This document shows, one piece after another, positions 35,337 to 45,962 of a stretch of 64,000 bases of DNA. The notes under the pieces were generated by a model. The model was not told the DNA's origin. It saw nothing but the letters and a program-made list of their open reading frames with translations, and did not search any database. Position 1 is the stretch's first letter. Each line of letters begins with the position of its first letter. Source of the DNA: Anaeramoeba flamelloides (lineage: Eukaryota; Metamonada; Anaeramoebidae); assembly GCA_027625915.1 (NCBI GenBank), contig JANTQA010000015.1, forward strand, positions 9,763,001-9,827,000, read 5' to 3'. A program made the translations under genes and the position numbers.

Positions 35337-35380
35337 AGAAATCACAGAAATCACAAAAATCACAGAAATCACAGAAACCA
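35337..35380. repeat. 9-bp minisatellite AAATCACAG
   Basis: Four to five tandem units, one with CACAA instead of CACAG. The overlapping ORF reads NHRNHRNH and is an artefact of the repeat. Confidence 0.75.
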
Positions 35381-37183
35381 AGAGAATTTTGGCCTTTTTT
35401 TAACTATTGTTTGCAAATTATGCAAATATGTGATTTTTCCAAGTTTAGAAATGGAAGATCTCATTAAAGAAAGTTTTTTTTCTATGAATTTGTGGTTTAT
35501 CCAATAACAAAAAAATAAAAAAACAAAAAATTTAATTATTAATTCTAATATAAAATTTACAGTTTCAGATGAACTTTAATAACCAGGGACCATTTTACAG
35601 TTTACTATAAATGCTAAATTTTAATAATAGATCATCAAGTTCTGTTCTTGCTACAATTTCACAAAATATATGGAAATGTTACACATTATTGACTAACCAT
35701 TGACTTTTCAATCCGGGGTAGAAATTATAATTTCAAAATCTAGCAATTTTAACCCTTATAAAAATAGAAATCAAAAAAATCACCAATCTTAAGAATTAAT
35801 TATAAAACCTGTGAAAATTGAAAATCTAATTGTTTTATAATTAATACTTAGAACAATAGAGATTTTATTAGAAAACATCTCTTCTAATAGATACTTTGTT
35901 ATTACAACCACAAAACAAGAATTTAATTTTATTTTAATCTGTAAAATAAAGATAATTTTTTAACAATTTATAAGTAAATTATGTAACTTTGAGGAATTTG
36001 TTTTTTTCCAAAATATCATTTTCCTTTATGTAACCAAAATTAAAAAATGCCAAACACCCAGCTCAAATTAAAATAATATTTTTTTTTAAGTTATTGAAAA
36101 AAATATAAATATAAAATTTAATCTCAAAATTATATTTTCATCTTATACGGATTTTATAATTAATTTTTCAGATTTGTGATTGCCTGATTTCTAATTCTAC
36201 CAAAATTCCCGATTAATCCGTAGATAATATAAAAAATTGTTACATAACACGATTTATCAGGCTTGAAATAACACAAAACATTCTTAAAAGTTACTGGGTT
36301 AGTTTATTATTTTTTTATTTTATATATGAACCAGAGAAAAAACACGACCACACTTAACTAAAAACTAGATAATTCAAACAGAATATTTTTCACTGCTTGG
36401 AAATTCATTATTATTCATGTATTTGTTTTATAAAAAAAAATATTTTATTCTTAAGAAATTATACACCAAAATAAATAGGAACATATATACCCGATTATTT
36501 TACCCCTTTTACTATTTTCATCCATTTTTAGACATGTGTAAAAATATAATTATTTTTTTTAATTACCCCCCAATTTTTTTTGTACTATTTTAAACATTTC
36601 AATTACAAAATGCAGGGATTAATACTAGTATAGATTTATACTGAAATTCTTGAGATTCTCCAAGTTATTAGTTTCAAAAAATTGATAACTGGCTACACTA
36701 AAAAAACAAATTGATAAATATCAATATCAATAAATTTTCAAGATTTGGTGAATATATTTTCAAGTATGTGAAAAAACAAAATGAAGTAAAACTACCAACA
36801 CAAGTGTAAAAACTCAATTTTTTACAATATTCGATATTTAAAGTTGCGCGATAAATAAAATTATTGATGAAAAAAAAAAAAAAAAAAAATTATTTTTATA
36901 TGTGGGGAAAAAATCATAAACACCTTGAATAATAACAAGGCAATGACACCTGTATTTTATATTTAGGATAAATTTGAAATATATATTACTATTGAATGCC
37001 AAATTATTGGAAAATTCATTCACTTTTTTATTTCTTTTTTCTAGTTAAAATTTTTAAAACCAAAGGCAACATTTCACCCTATATTTTTAATCTATTCAAT
37101 TGTTTGTATTTGTGCCTTTTTAAATCCCAAATTCCCAATTTTTTTAAAAAAATGATTAACTTTAAATTTCAAAATAAATGTAC

Positions 37184-37390
37184 TACAATCAATTCCACTT
37201 TAAAGACATAAACTTTCAACAAAATATTAGATATAAAAAAATCTCACATGAAATAACATTTTGGTAAAATATTTTTTTTTTACAATAAACCATTTGTCTA
37301 GAATTTGAATTTTGGGCCTTAATTTGAGAAATTTTTTGTGTACATTAAATTTCTTTCAAATTTACTCTCTTAAAAGTGGACCCGACAATA
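37184..37390. mobile_element. TA-MITE, decayed copy 6
   Basis: About 207 bp with recognisable but diverged ends (TACAATCAATTCCACTTTAA; AAAAGTGGACCCGACAATA) and the internal GAATTTGAATTTTGGGCCTTAA block. It is much older than the copies in the hAT pseudogene. Confidence 0.6.
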
Positions 37391-38062
37391 ATATAATTAA
37401 ACCCACCCCCATCTTTTCAAAACCCTGTAAACTTTTTTACAATTATTTTATAATCACATTTCAAATAAAATACTTAAATCTCAAATTTTTGATAAAGAAG
37501 AACCAAAGCACTTTTAACTTAATTAAAGCAGCTCAAAAAGTTCTGAAAGAATTAAAAAAAAAAAATAAATAAAATAGAATTTCATGATTTTAATTCCCTT
37601 TTAAAAAATTTCTATAGAATATTAAGATGCTATTTTTACAAGTTATACCAAATGGAGTTTAATCAGTATATCAAAAATTTTAAGTAAATTTATAATTTTA
37701 AACCCATGGTTTGCCCAAATTCCCAGAAATTAAAAATACATTTTAGTTATTTAAATTTTAACACATTGTTATTCAATTACTTAGTAATTCGTTTTCTATC
37801 GTTTTTTTTTTTTTTTTTATTATTAATTGATTGTAAAATGAGAAGTTTTTATATATCAATACCATTTCTTTCTAATAAGAACACACATAGAACACATAAA
37901 TTCCCAAAAGACAACTAAAAAAAAAAAAAAAAACAAATAAAATCAATTAAAATTGACAAATATAAAAATTATTGTATTAAAAAAAAACAAGAAAAAAAAA
38001 AAAAAAAAACAAAGTTGACCTTGGTTCAATCCAATTAAATATTTCACTAAAAGACAAAATTA

Positions 38063-38188
38063 ATGAAAGGATTAAATTCAGCCAATATACCACGAATAAT
38101 TAAAAAATCACAACGATTAGTGAAACATATACTTGATTTTGTCCCACAAACTAATGAAAAAAAAATTATTTGTTTAATATTTTCTTAA
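38063..38188 (+). pseudogene. Possible ubiquitin-conjugating-enzyme-like N-terminal fragment
   Basis: The ATG at 38063 starts MKGLNSANIPRIIKKSQRL, which resembles the first helix of UBC13-type E2 enzymes (LPRRIIKETQRL is the usual form), followed by about 20 diverged residues and TAA. The E2 core and catalytic Cys are not found downstream. An open frame at about 38235-38361 follows a possible acceptor (TTGTAG) but does not look like an E2. At best this is a remnant; the match is short and from memory of the family pattern. Confidence 0.25.
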
Positions 38189-39677
38189 ATACAATTTTTT
38201 TGTCAAAGTATTTTATTGTGTTAATGATTTTAATTGTAGACACCAGGGGTGTATTTATTATTGTTTTCAGTGATGATAAACAACATTTAAGTACCAATAA
38301 GGAACTCGAATCTTGCCGACCTACACCAAAACACCCTAAGATTCCTATAATAGAAAAATAGCCCTAAATTTTAAAAATAAGTATAATTCACACCAAATTA
38401 TTAACTTTCAACATAATTATATTTTTTTAATTAATTTTATCACACTTTTTTATTTTATATTTATACTGGATCACGATCTTTTTACATCAAAAAAAATATT
38501 TTTTTTTAATTAATCCAAAATAGATTTTTTTCATTGTAACAATTAGTAATCCAAAGAGGAAAAGAGAATGAAAATGGATAAAAGACATATCAGTTATTTC
38601 AATATTAACCCTCAAGATAACCACATAAAAAGAAAAGTAATTTCAATTATAACCATTTTTAAAAAAGTTGGTAATTTTTTTAAAACTCTTGTTTAGTTTT
38701 CACTTTTAAAAAAACAAAGATATTATCTAGAATAAAAAGTGATGACAATTTTTCCTTTTTTTATAAAAAGTGAGACTTACCCTTTTAATGTGAAGAAGAG
38801 GTAGGAATGTGTAGAAACACACCCTCTTTAAAAAAAGGGTTTTCACTTTATTAAAACATATCACTTTTAAAAAAGTTTTTATTCGTAAAACATTTACACT
38901 TTTTGTTAATCGAAAAAGTGTAAAAAGTTATAAAAAGGTTTTTACTACTTTGAGACGGCCCTACAAAAAAAAAAAAAACATATTAAATTTAAAAGTCTAA
39001 TTTATGATTTTATTCTTTAGTCTCATCAAGAAAAACAATTTAGATCTTTTTTAATATTGAGATCTGATTTATACATTTTTCTTGATCTCGAAAATATTAA
39101 AAATCATTTAAAAAATTTCTGAGAATGAATAAGATCGAAATGAAAAACTCTTTCCCAAAAGACAGTATTGTAAAAAACTGTCAATATGCTTAGTAGCTCC
39201 ATTTTGCCTTTATTCATTTATTTTTCCTTTTTATTAATCGATCTAACTTTTCTTTTTCATTTCTCATGCTTCCATGGTTATCATGTTTTCCGAATGTTTG
39301 TTCTGACAAAGCCTTGTTTCGCTTCTTTTCCAAAATATAAATTCGAGGAAAAAAATCAAAAAATTAAATTAGCACTTTTTTTTTTTTTCTATTGGCCCAA
39401 TATCAATTGTGATTTCAAATCTCAAAATCTACCAAGTTTTTCAATTGAATTCTCTGTAAAACAAATGGTGTGATTTCATTAATCGAGTGGATTGAAACAA
39501 ATTGAAAAATTATTTGGAATTTCTCAGTACATTGACAAGAGCATTAATTCGAGAGTCAGTTTTGGGTTTGTAAGGATTTATAATTTTATTTTTAAAACTG
39601 TAGTGTTGATTGTAAAAAAAATTTTCAAAAGGATAAGCAACCTATTTAAGTAAAGGCAGTAGTGCTGTGATCAGCAA

Positions 39678-40580
39678 TTATTTTTTTTTTTGGATCTTTT
39701 TTTTTTTTTTTTTTTTCCTTTTTGGTTTGTTGTTTTGTTTTTCGTTTTGACTCGGGCTTTGTTGTGCTGATTCCAAATGGTGTAAATTGTTTTCGACAGC
39801 AGAAATGGCCGATTTTAAAATGTCTTTAAAACGATCGCCACCCAAATTTGGGCCTTCTTTCCATCTTGTAACTATAATGCAAATATTGAGGAATTGCTTT
39901 TTTTCCAACCAAAAGGTTAGCCGTGAAAGCGCGCCCTTCTCACCATCTTCGTCGCCACTTAGGATTATGCTGTTGTTGGTTTGGTTTAAAATCCTATAGA
40001 CGACAATATTGTGTGTGGCTTGTGCATACTTTTTTTTACTTGTAAGATCTTTTAGAAACAAATCAACTTCGCTCATCGATTTGGTGATTGCAACGTGCGA
40101 CAAAAATTTACTTTTTCTGTCGTTTATCAGTTGGCCTGGATAATAGGTGGGTATTGTTGCCTGATCACTTTGGTTTGTTTTTGAATTTTGCATTTTTTTT
40201 GGACAGTTGGATTTTGTTTTGTTATTTACTTTATTTTGATTTTGGCTTTCATCTTCTTTGTTCTTGTTTTCATTTTGCTTGACATCGCAGAGTGGGAGGT
40301 ATTTCTCACGAACAAATTCAACTAGAGTGTAGACATACGGTTCGCCGTTTGCCTCTTGAAAAATGTTTTTGAGATCTTTGTTGAAATCAGTTTTGAGCTC
40401 TTCGCCCAAGTTGCTCAATTTGATGTTCGTCAAACAACTCTGTGGATAATCACTGGGATACCCCCAATTAAATATTAAAGTACCAATTTGTAATTGGAAA
40501 GTATTCGAGCTGACTTGATTAAATTCTTCTTCGTAAATCGCTTGAATCATTTCGATCTCTTCTTGGGATCTTTTTGTCAT
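39678..40580 (-). CDS. IMPACT/YIH1 family protein (RWD plus UPF0029 domain)
   Basis: A 300-residue single-exon ORF, TAA stop. The RWD domain covers residues 1 to about 100 (EEIEMIQAIYEEEF, FNWGYPSDYP, FVREKYLP). A Lys/Asn/Gln linker follows at about 100-145. The IMPACT/UPF0029 domain is at about 150-265 (FLSHVAITKSMSEVDLFL, YAQATHNIVVYRI, GDEDGEKGALSRL, CIIVTRWKEGPNLGGDRF). A Lys-rich tail ends the protein. Known role: it binds GCN1 and blocks GCN2 activation, tuning eIF2-alpha phosphorylation. The canonical GG in the LGxxR region is kept. The length matches animal IMPACT (about 320) more than yeast YIH1 (258). Confidence 0.9.
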   Translation of the reverse strand: MTKRSQEEIEMIQAIYEEEFNQVSSNTFQLQIGTLIFNWGYPSDYPQSCLTNIKLSNLGEELKTDFNKDLKNIFQEANGEPYVYTLVEFVREKYLPLCDVKQNENKNKEDESQNQNKVNNKTKSNCPKKMQNSKTNQSDQATIPTYYPGQLINDRKSKFLSHVAITKSMSEVDLFLKDLTSKKKYAQATHNIVVYRILNQTNNSIILSGDEDGEKGALSRLTFWLEKKQFLNICIIVTRWKEGPNLGGDRFKDILKSAISAVENNLHHLESAQQSPSQNEKQNNKPKRKKKKKKKIQKKK

Positions 40581-41710
40581 TGTTTTATTAAAAATATTTT
40601 ATTAGGGATCTTAATTCGAAAAAATAAAAAATAACATTTCCATAAACTAAACAATAATACAAAAATTCTGGTCACTTTTTTTACTTGAAAACACTTTTGT
40701 TTTTTTGAAATTGTTCCAAATTTTGAACCGAAATACAAGATCAACTTCAATAATTTTCAATTTTTAAGTTATGGTATTGGAATTCTAAATGGGAATAAAT
40801 TTTCACCTCCTTTCTCATATTTTTGATTACTATTTTGAGTTCTCAAAAGGTAGATTGTAATTTTTGTCTGATATTTGAAAAAGGAAATAGATGATTGAAA
40901 AACAAGTGAAAATTTTTCCCGTTTTCTATTCAAATACCAGTATTACAATTCATCTTTTAAATACTTGCAATTCAAAAATTTTAAGCATTTAGGTGTTTCA
41001 TGAAAAGAGTTTCACAGGTTTTTAAAACCTTAAAAAATAATTATGCATTTAGATAGCTTTGAAAAAATTTCAATTAAATTCAAATTTTATATTTTTTTAA
41101 TCATTTTTTTTTACTCTTTTTTTTTTGCTTATAACAGTTTGTGTCAAGTGTAGAAAAGTTAAAAAAAATATGAAAGAAGATCATAAACTGAAATCTTGTA
41201 GAAATGTCAGTCTGAAAGTTCCAAAAAGTCTTGAAAGAATTTATATGTATTGTGTTATTCTTGTGGTGTATTATTCTTCTCAGAGAGAATCATGAAGTGT
41301 AATTTGAGAAAGTAACATTAAAAAAAACAAAGAATGAATAATAATAAATTTAAATGGTATTACTCATCATAATCAATAAAATTTTTTTTGAAAAAAAAAT
41401 TAAACATTTTCTATTTTTTTGCTTTCGAATCACCTCAATTATAATAAACGCTATTGGTTAATTAAAGATCTTGGATCAAAAATTATTTTTTAAAATATTT
41501 TATAATTAAAGTTGGAAAATCCTATTTTCCTCGCTCTATAAAGATTTTTTTCAAAAATTAATAGTAAAAAATTAGAGAATTTTTTTTTTCAAATTAAGAG
41601 GTAATAATCATATATTTTAAAAGCATTTTAAATTTAATATATATCTTTCCAATGGATGACCAATTATTTTGACTATTAAAGAATTATTTATTGATAAAAA
41701 TTAAAAAAAA

Positions 41711-42150
41711 AACCTAGTCACTCTACGGTACTTTACAGGCACTTTCCTTAGTTTTTTTTTTTAATTTTTGTATTAAACTGAAAATTTACTAAATTTTATT
41801 TTTATTTCAAAAAGTAAAACAAATCTTCGTTAGTTTTTCTTGAGTTTTCTGTTTATTTGAAAATTCTGTTGATTTTTGTTAGGTTTTTTTTTAGTTTTCT
41901 ATTTATTTAGAAAATCAATAGATTTTCAAAATAAAATAAAAAACCGAGAACGCTTCACAAATAAAACAGAAAACCTCAAGAAAACCACAGTTTACCTTTT
42001 TTCCAAATTTAAAATAATAGAGGAAAACTAGTAATTTTATATAATTTATTTGAATCCGAAAAAAGCTAGGTACTCTATGGCATTTGACCGAGACTTTTCG
42101 TTAGATTTTTATTTTAATTTCTGAAATTAAAAAAACCCTAGGCACCATAG
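41711..42150. mobile_element. Foldback repeat, copy B
   Basis: Shares CTAGTCACTCTACGGTACTTT, TTCTTGAGTTTTCTGTTTATTT, GAGAACGCTTCACAAATAAA and CCTAGGCACCATAG-type borders with the copies at 15.4, 58.5 and 61.1 kb. The inner palindrome is partly preserved. No ORF. Confidence 0.5.
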
Positions 42151-42231
42151 TGACATCCCCAATAATTATCAAACGGGGTTTCCACCTCTATTTCAGTTTT
42201 TTTTAAATGAGTACAGCATTTTAAAAACTAT

Positions 42232-42434
42232 TACAGTCAGTTTCACTTCTAAGGCACAAACTTTCAACAAAATTTAAGGCACAATCAAAATCTTAAATTA
42301 AGGCACAAAATTTGGAATTTTATTTTTTACAATTTATTTTTACTAGAATCTGAATTTTGTGCTTTAATTTGAGATTTTTTTTTGTACCTTAAATTTCGTT
42401 GAAAGTTTGTACCTTAAAGGTGAAACTGTTTGTA
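42232..42434. mobile_element. TA-MITE, copy 7
   Basis: A 203-bp copy with TA at both ends. The right TIR (TGAAACTGTTTGTA) carries two changes. It is immediately next to foldback copy B. Confidence 0.85.
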
Positions 42435-43233
42435 ATTATTATATATCAAAGTAAATATATCCAGACCGAATTAAACTAAAATTCATTCTTCCATTCATTT
42501 GTAATTTCTTACTCGAAAAAACACCTTTTTTCTTGACTCGGGGCTTTTAAATATCGTGATTATACTGACAACAATAAATACAATAGTTTCATGAATTTGA
42601 AGTTCGGTAACTTTGATTAAATTGGAAATAAAGTCTATTGTTCAAGGTGAAAGATGAAGGAAGGCAATAGTTTTGCCTAATTTTTTTTTTTTTTTAGATT
42701 TTTTTTTTCAGGTTAGTGATGTGTCAAAATGATTACAAGAAAATATTTTACTAAAAAATGTAAATTTTTTTATTTTTTATTACATAATCTCACTTTTGTT
42801 AATGTTTATTGGTAATTTCGAAGATCTGATTCGCATTTTTTTTTTTTTCGATTTGACGCAATTGAACAAAGATAGAAAAGAAAAAAAAAATTATAAAAAC
42901 ATAAAAAGAAAAAAATTAAAAAAAGAAAAAAAAAATTGATCATAAATGAAAAGAAAAGAAACAAGAAAAACTAAAATTTTGAAAAGTATAGTAATTAATT
43001 GAAAAAATTAGAAAAAAGAATTATTACTTAAAAATTGATATGGTATTTTTCTATGAATATGGAATAAAAACTGAGAAATTAAAATTACCAATAACATGAT
43101 AAAGCAAGTTAAAATTCTTAAAAATAGATTTTTTTATTAAAAATTATCGAAAATTTAAATCAAGTACTACATTTCTCAAATTTAGAACCTTTACAAATGG
43201 ATTAAATAGATACTCATATGTTTTAAAAAATAA

Positions 43234-43536
43234 ACTGAATATAAAACATATATAAAAAAAGAAAAAGGCAAAAAATGCGATTATTGTACTCGTTATTATG
43301 AAAATATAAACCACTTCATTTGGTATTATGAAAGGTATAAATTTATCAGAATCAAATGGAAAAAAAAATTATCAAAAATTCTAGATAAGAAATTAGATGA
43401 AAAAGTTATTCTTAGAAAAAATACACAGAAACTCTTCAACATGACTAATCAAAATTATGAAATTTACTGCGCTTGTCGGGAATTTTTTATCAAAGCTCTT
43501 ATGGTTAGAAAACTTAAGGTAATAAAGAAAAAATAA
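43234..43536 (+). pseudogene. LINE (non-LTR retrotransposon) C-terminal zinc-knuckle fragment
   Basis: An open frame without ATG, from the stop at 43231 to TAA at 43534. It reads KKCDYCTRYYENINHFIWYY, then RYKFIRIKWKKKL, and ends in Lys. CxxC...(E)xxxHxxW resembles the zinc-binding tail at the end of LINE reverse transcriptases (usual CPxC..E...H.L..C). The last Cys is replaced by Tyr. It is followed by about 130 bases of non-A/T-rich sequence and then (AAATA)n/A-rich DNA at 43825-43860 that looks like a LINE 3' tail. The upstream RT is missing. Confidence 0.5.
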
Positions 43537-43860
43537 TAAAAATAAAGTGAAATCAAAAAATTTTTGAAATAATAAAAAATATATAAATTCAGGCACCCAG
43601 TGACCCACTCTGAGAGTCGTGGAATACCAATTATTAATCACGGAATGTGGAATTTTTATCCATAATCGATAATCTTTCTATCGGGTTTTTGCTCCTCCTG
43701 TCCAGGACGTGGATAGTTTCTAATTGGTCATGAAAATGATAAATTTATTTTTTATATATATTTTAATTATTTTTCTTCTTCTCTTTTTTTTATTTGATGA
43801 TTTTTCTTTAATTACTCCTTTCTATAAATAAATAAATAAAAAAAAAATAAAAAAAAATAG
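43537..43860 (+). mobile_element. Putative LINE 3' UTR and A-rich tail
   Basis: After the LINE stop, 43590-43740 is comparatively GC-rich (GTGACCCACTCTGAGAGTCG; CTCCTGTCCAGGACGTGG, a small hairpin). The sequence then becomes T-rich and ends in TAAATAAATAAATAAAA. This layout fits a 5'-truncated LINE insertion. Confidence 0.4.
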
Positions 43861-44559
43861 ATTTTTTTCATAATCCTCTTTTTTTTTTTTTATTTATTTT
43901 TCATTATTTTGAGAACTTTAAAATAATTTGATAACTTTTTTTCATGAAATAAATTAATAAATATCAACACGGTTTTCAACTAAATACCATCTACCAAATT
44001 TCTGTTATATGATTTATTTTCAAATATAAGATATTTGCTTCATTTCGTTATTGGTGTTTTTATAACTCAAAACAAATATAATATAAGACCAAATTGCAAA
44101 ATATGAATGAATGAATGAATCATAAAACGGTTAATCCTATTATATTAAGATAATTCCATGTTTACTGTTCTTTTTTTTTTTTTTTCTCTACTAAAAGGAA
44201 GAGTTCTATTTTGGTTATTTTTTTGAATTTTCCTTTTTACTCTCCACATTCTTTAAGGTTGCTACATTATTAGTTAAAGAATACGATGGATGATAGATAA
44301 ATAACAAGGGTAAAACTATGTTAATATCAAAAAATTATATTCCGAGTAGATTTTTTATTAATGGATGATAATAAATATATTTATCATTAAAAAAATGTGA
44401 TTGTTATAGACAATTTCAAAAACATCCCTTAATAAATCTCACTTTTTTGATTTTTCTATATTTTTTACCTTTTTAAGTTTTTGTGTTTCTCCTTGTTTTG
44501 TTTAACAAATGTTTTTTTTTTTTTTTTTTTTTTGGGGGGGGGGGTAAAAAATGATAATA

Positions 44560-45440
44560 AGAATTGGTAGGCTTGGTTATGAATAACGTTACCAAACTTG
44601 TTAATGAACTTATCTAAAACGAATCGAACTTGAATTAGCAACTATTGAGAACTGAATCCAACAAATGCGAACCGAAACCAACCAAAGTGAACAGAATCGA
44701 ACCTTCCACACAATCTTTAAAGTTGTTATTTATACTGTGTTTTTTGCTGTTGAATACATGTCTTGTACTGGTATTTTGCTAAAACCAGATTTGCGAAACT
44801 TGTAATAAAAAAAAAAAAGAAAAAAAAGAAAATTATGAGAAAAATTTCATATTCTTAAAAACTCAACAATTTTTAAGATAAACCAGATCAATTAATTTCT
44901 AATTAAAAATTAATAAAAATCCCTATTTCATTTGATCTAACGTTGGTTATATACTTAGACCTCTATATTAAAACCGATTATGGTGATAATCCAAATAAAT
45001 TCGACATAAAAAGAAACATCAAACAATAACCCGTTCAACACTAGGTGTGCAAAAAAAAAACTTTTTTAAAAATAAAATTTTTATTATTTTTATTATTTAT
45101 TTTTAATACCCTGGTTCAATTGTTTCAATTCTTTCTCCTTTTCTGGACTTTGTTTAGAAATATTTTTTCCCACTTTTAGCTTATTCCAAGAAAAACTATC
45201 AACTGAACTAAAATCTTGCATAAATTATAACTGGGATAAAAAACTTAATATACAATTTTAGAATTTCAGGAAGTGCCGTAGAGTGCATAAACTATCCAGA
45301 ATTCAAAAAATAGAGTAAAATCAAAGATTTAACCGATATTTTTAAATTCTGGAAAATATAACTTAAAGTGTCGTAGAGCGCCTAGATTTCCCAGAGTGTA
45401 ATTTTCTTGAATCACCTCTTTTCAATAATAATAATAATAG
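44560..45440 (-). mobile_element. Foldback / LINE-5'-region repeat, copy C
   Basis: Aligns in the same direction with 57100-58270. Shared blocks include GAACTGAATC/GAACTGATTC, TTGCTGTTGAATAC, GCGAAACTTG.AATAAAAAA, TATTTCATTTGATCT, TTCGACATAAAA and CGTAGAGCGCCTAG. It is the reverse complement of the copy at 15.8-16.6 kb. The right end passes into (AAT)n at 45428. Just left of it is a T-run joined to ten Gs (44507-44546). Confidence 0.6.
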
Positions 45441-45893
45441 TAATAAAATAAACCTCACTTTTTTAACTATGCACAAAATAAAATTTATTTCAATTTCTAT
45501 AAAATATCAAGACTTTGATAAAATTAACATATAGATAATTTAGAGTAGAAGAGAAAAGTCTATAAAAGTAAAACAAAAAATACAAATTAAAAAAAAAAAA
45601 ATTTCTTTTAAAAACTTATTCAATTTATTTTTTTTTGAAAAGGTTGAAAGTTATTATTATATATAATAACAACAGCAGCAATACTAATAATATAAATATT
45701 TAACAAATTTATCAAATAATTTTCGACAAATATTAGAATTGCTTGATAAATTAAAAAATATAATTAGTTTATATTTTACAAATGATTAGTTTTTTTATTT
45801 AAACAAAATATTGCAAAGATTGAAAACTATTTATATATAGCTATTTATAAAATTTTAAAATATTTTATCAAAAAAATAGTTTTTAATATAAAT

Positions 45894-45894
45894 C

Positions 45895-45931
<37 letters not shown>

Positions 45932-45932
45932 T
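45894..45932. repeat. (AAT)n microsatellite
   Basis: About 12 units of AAT directly downstream of the DENN gene's stop codon. Confidence 0.85.
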
Positions 45933-45962
45933 ATGCATGTGCGTGTGTATATTACAACCATT

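Larger units (their letters stand above)
33076..39677. other. Long intergenic stretch with few features
   Basis: AT-rich. Features seen: a 43-codon ORF at 34283-34414 (minus), a (AAATCACAG)n minisatellite at 35337-35380, a decayed MITE at 37184-37390 and a UBC-like fragment near 38063. A run of AAAAGTG-type repeats occupies 38640-38960. No full gene found. Confidence 0.45.
40581..43233. other. Intergenic with repeats
   Basis: No gene seen. It holds a foldback repeat copy (41711-42150) and a TA-MITE (42232-42434). The stretch 42880-43230 is A-rich and precedes the LINE fragment. Confidence 0.5.

Noticed and set aside
35337-35380. CRISPR-like short tandem repeat
   Set aside because: Units are 9-10 bp and directly adjacent with no spacers; the host is eukaryotic. 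It is a minisatellite.
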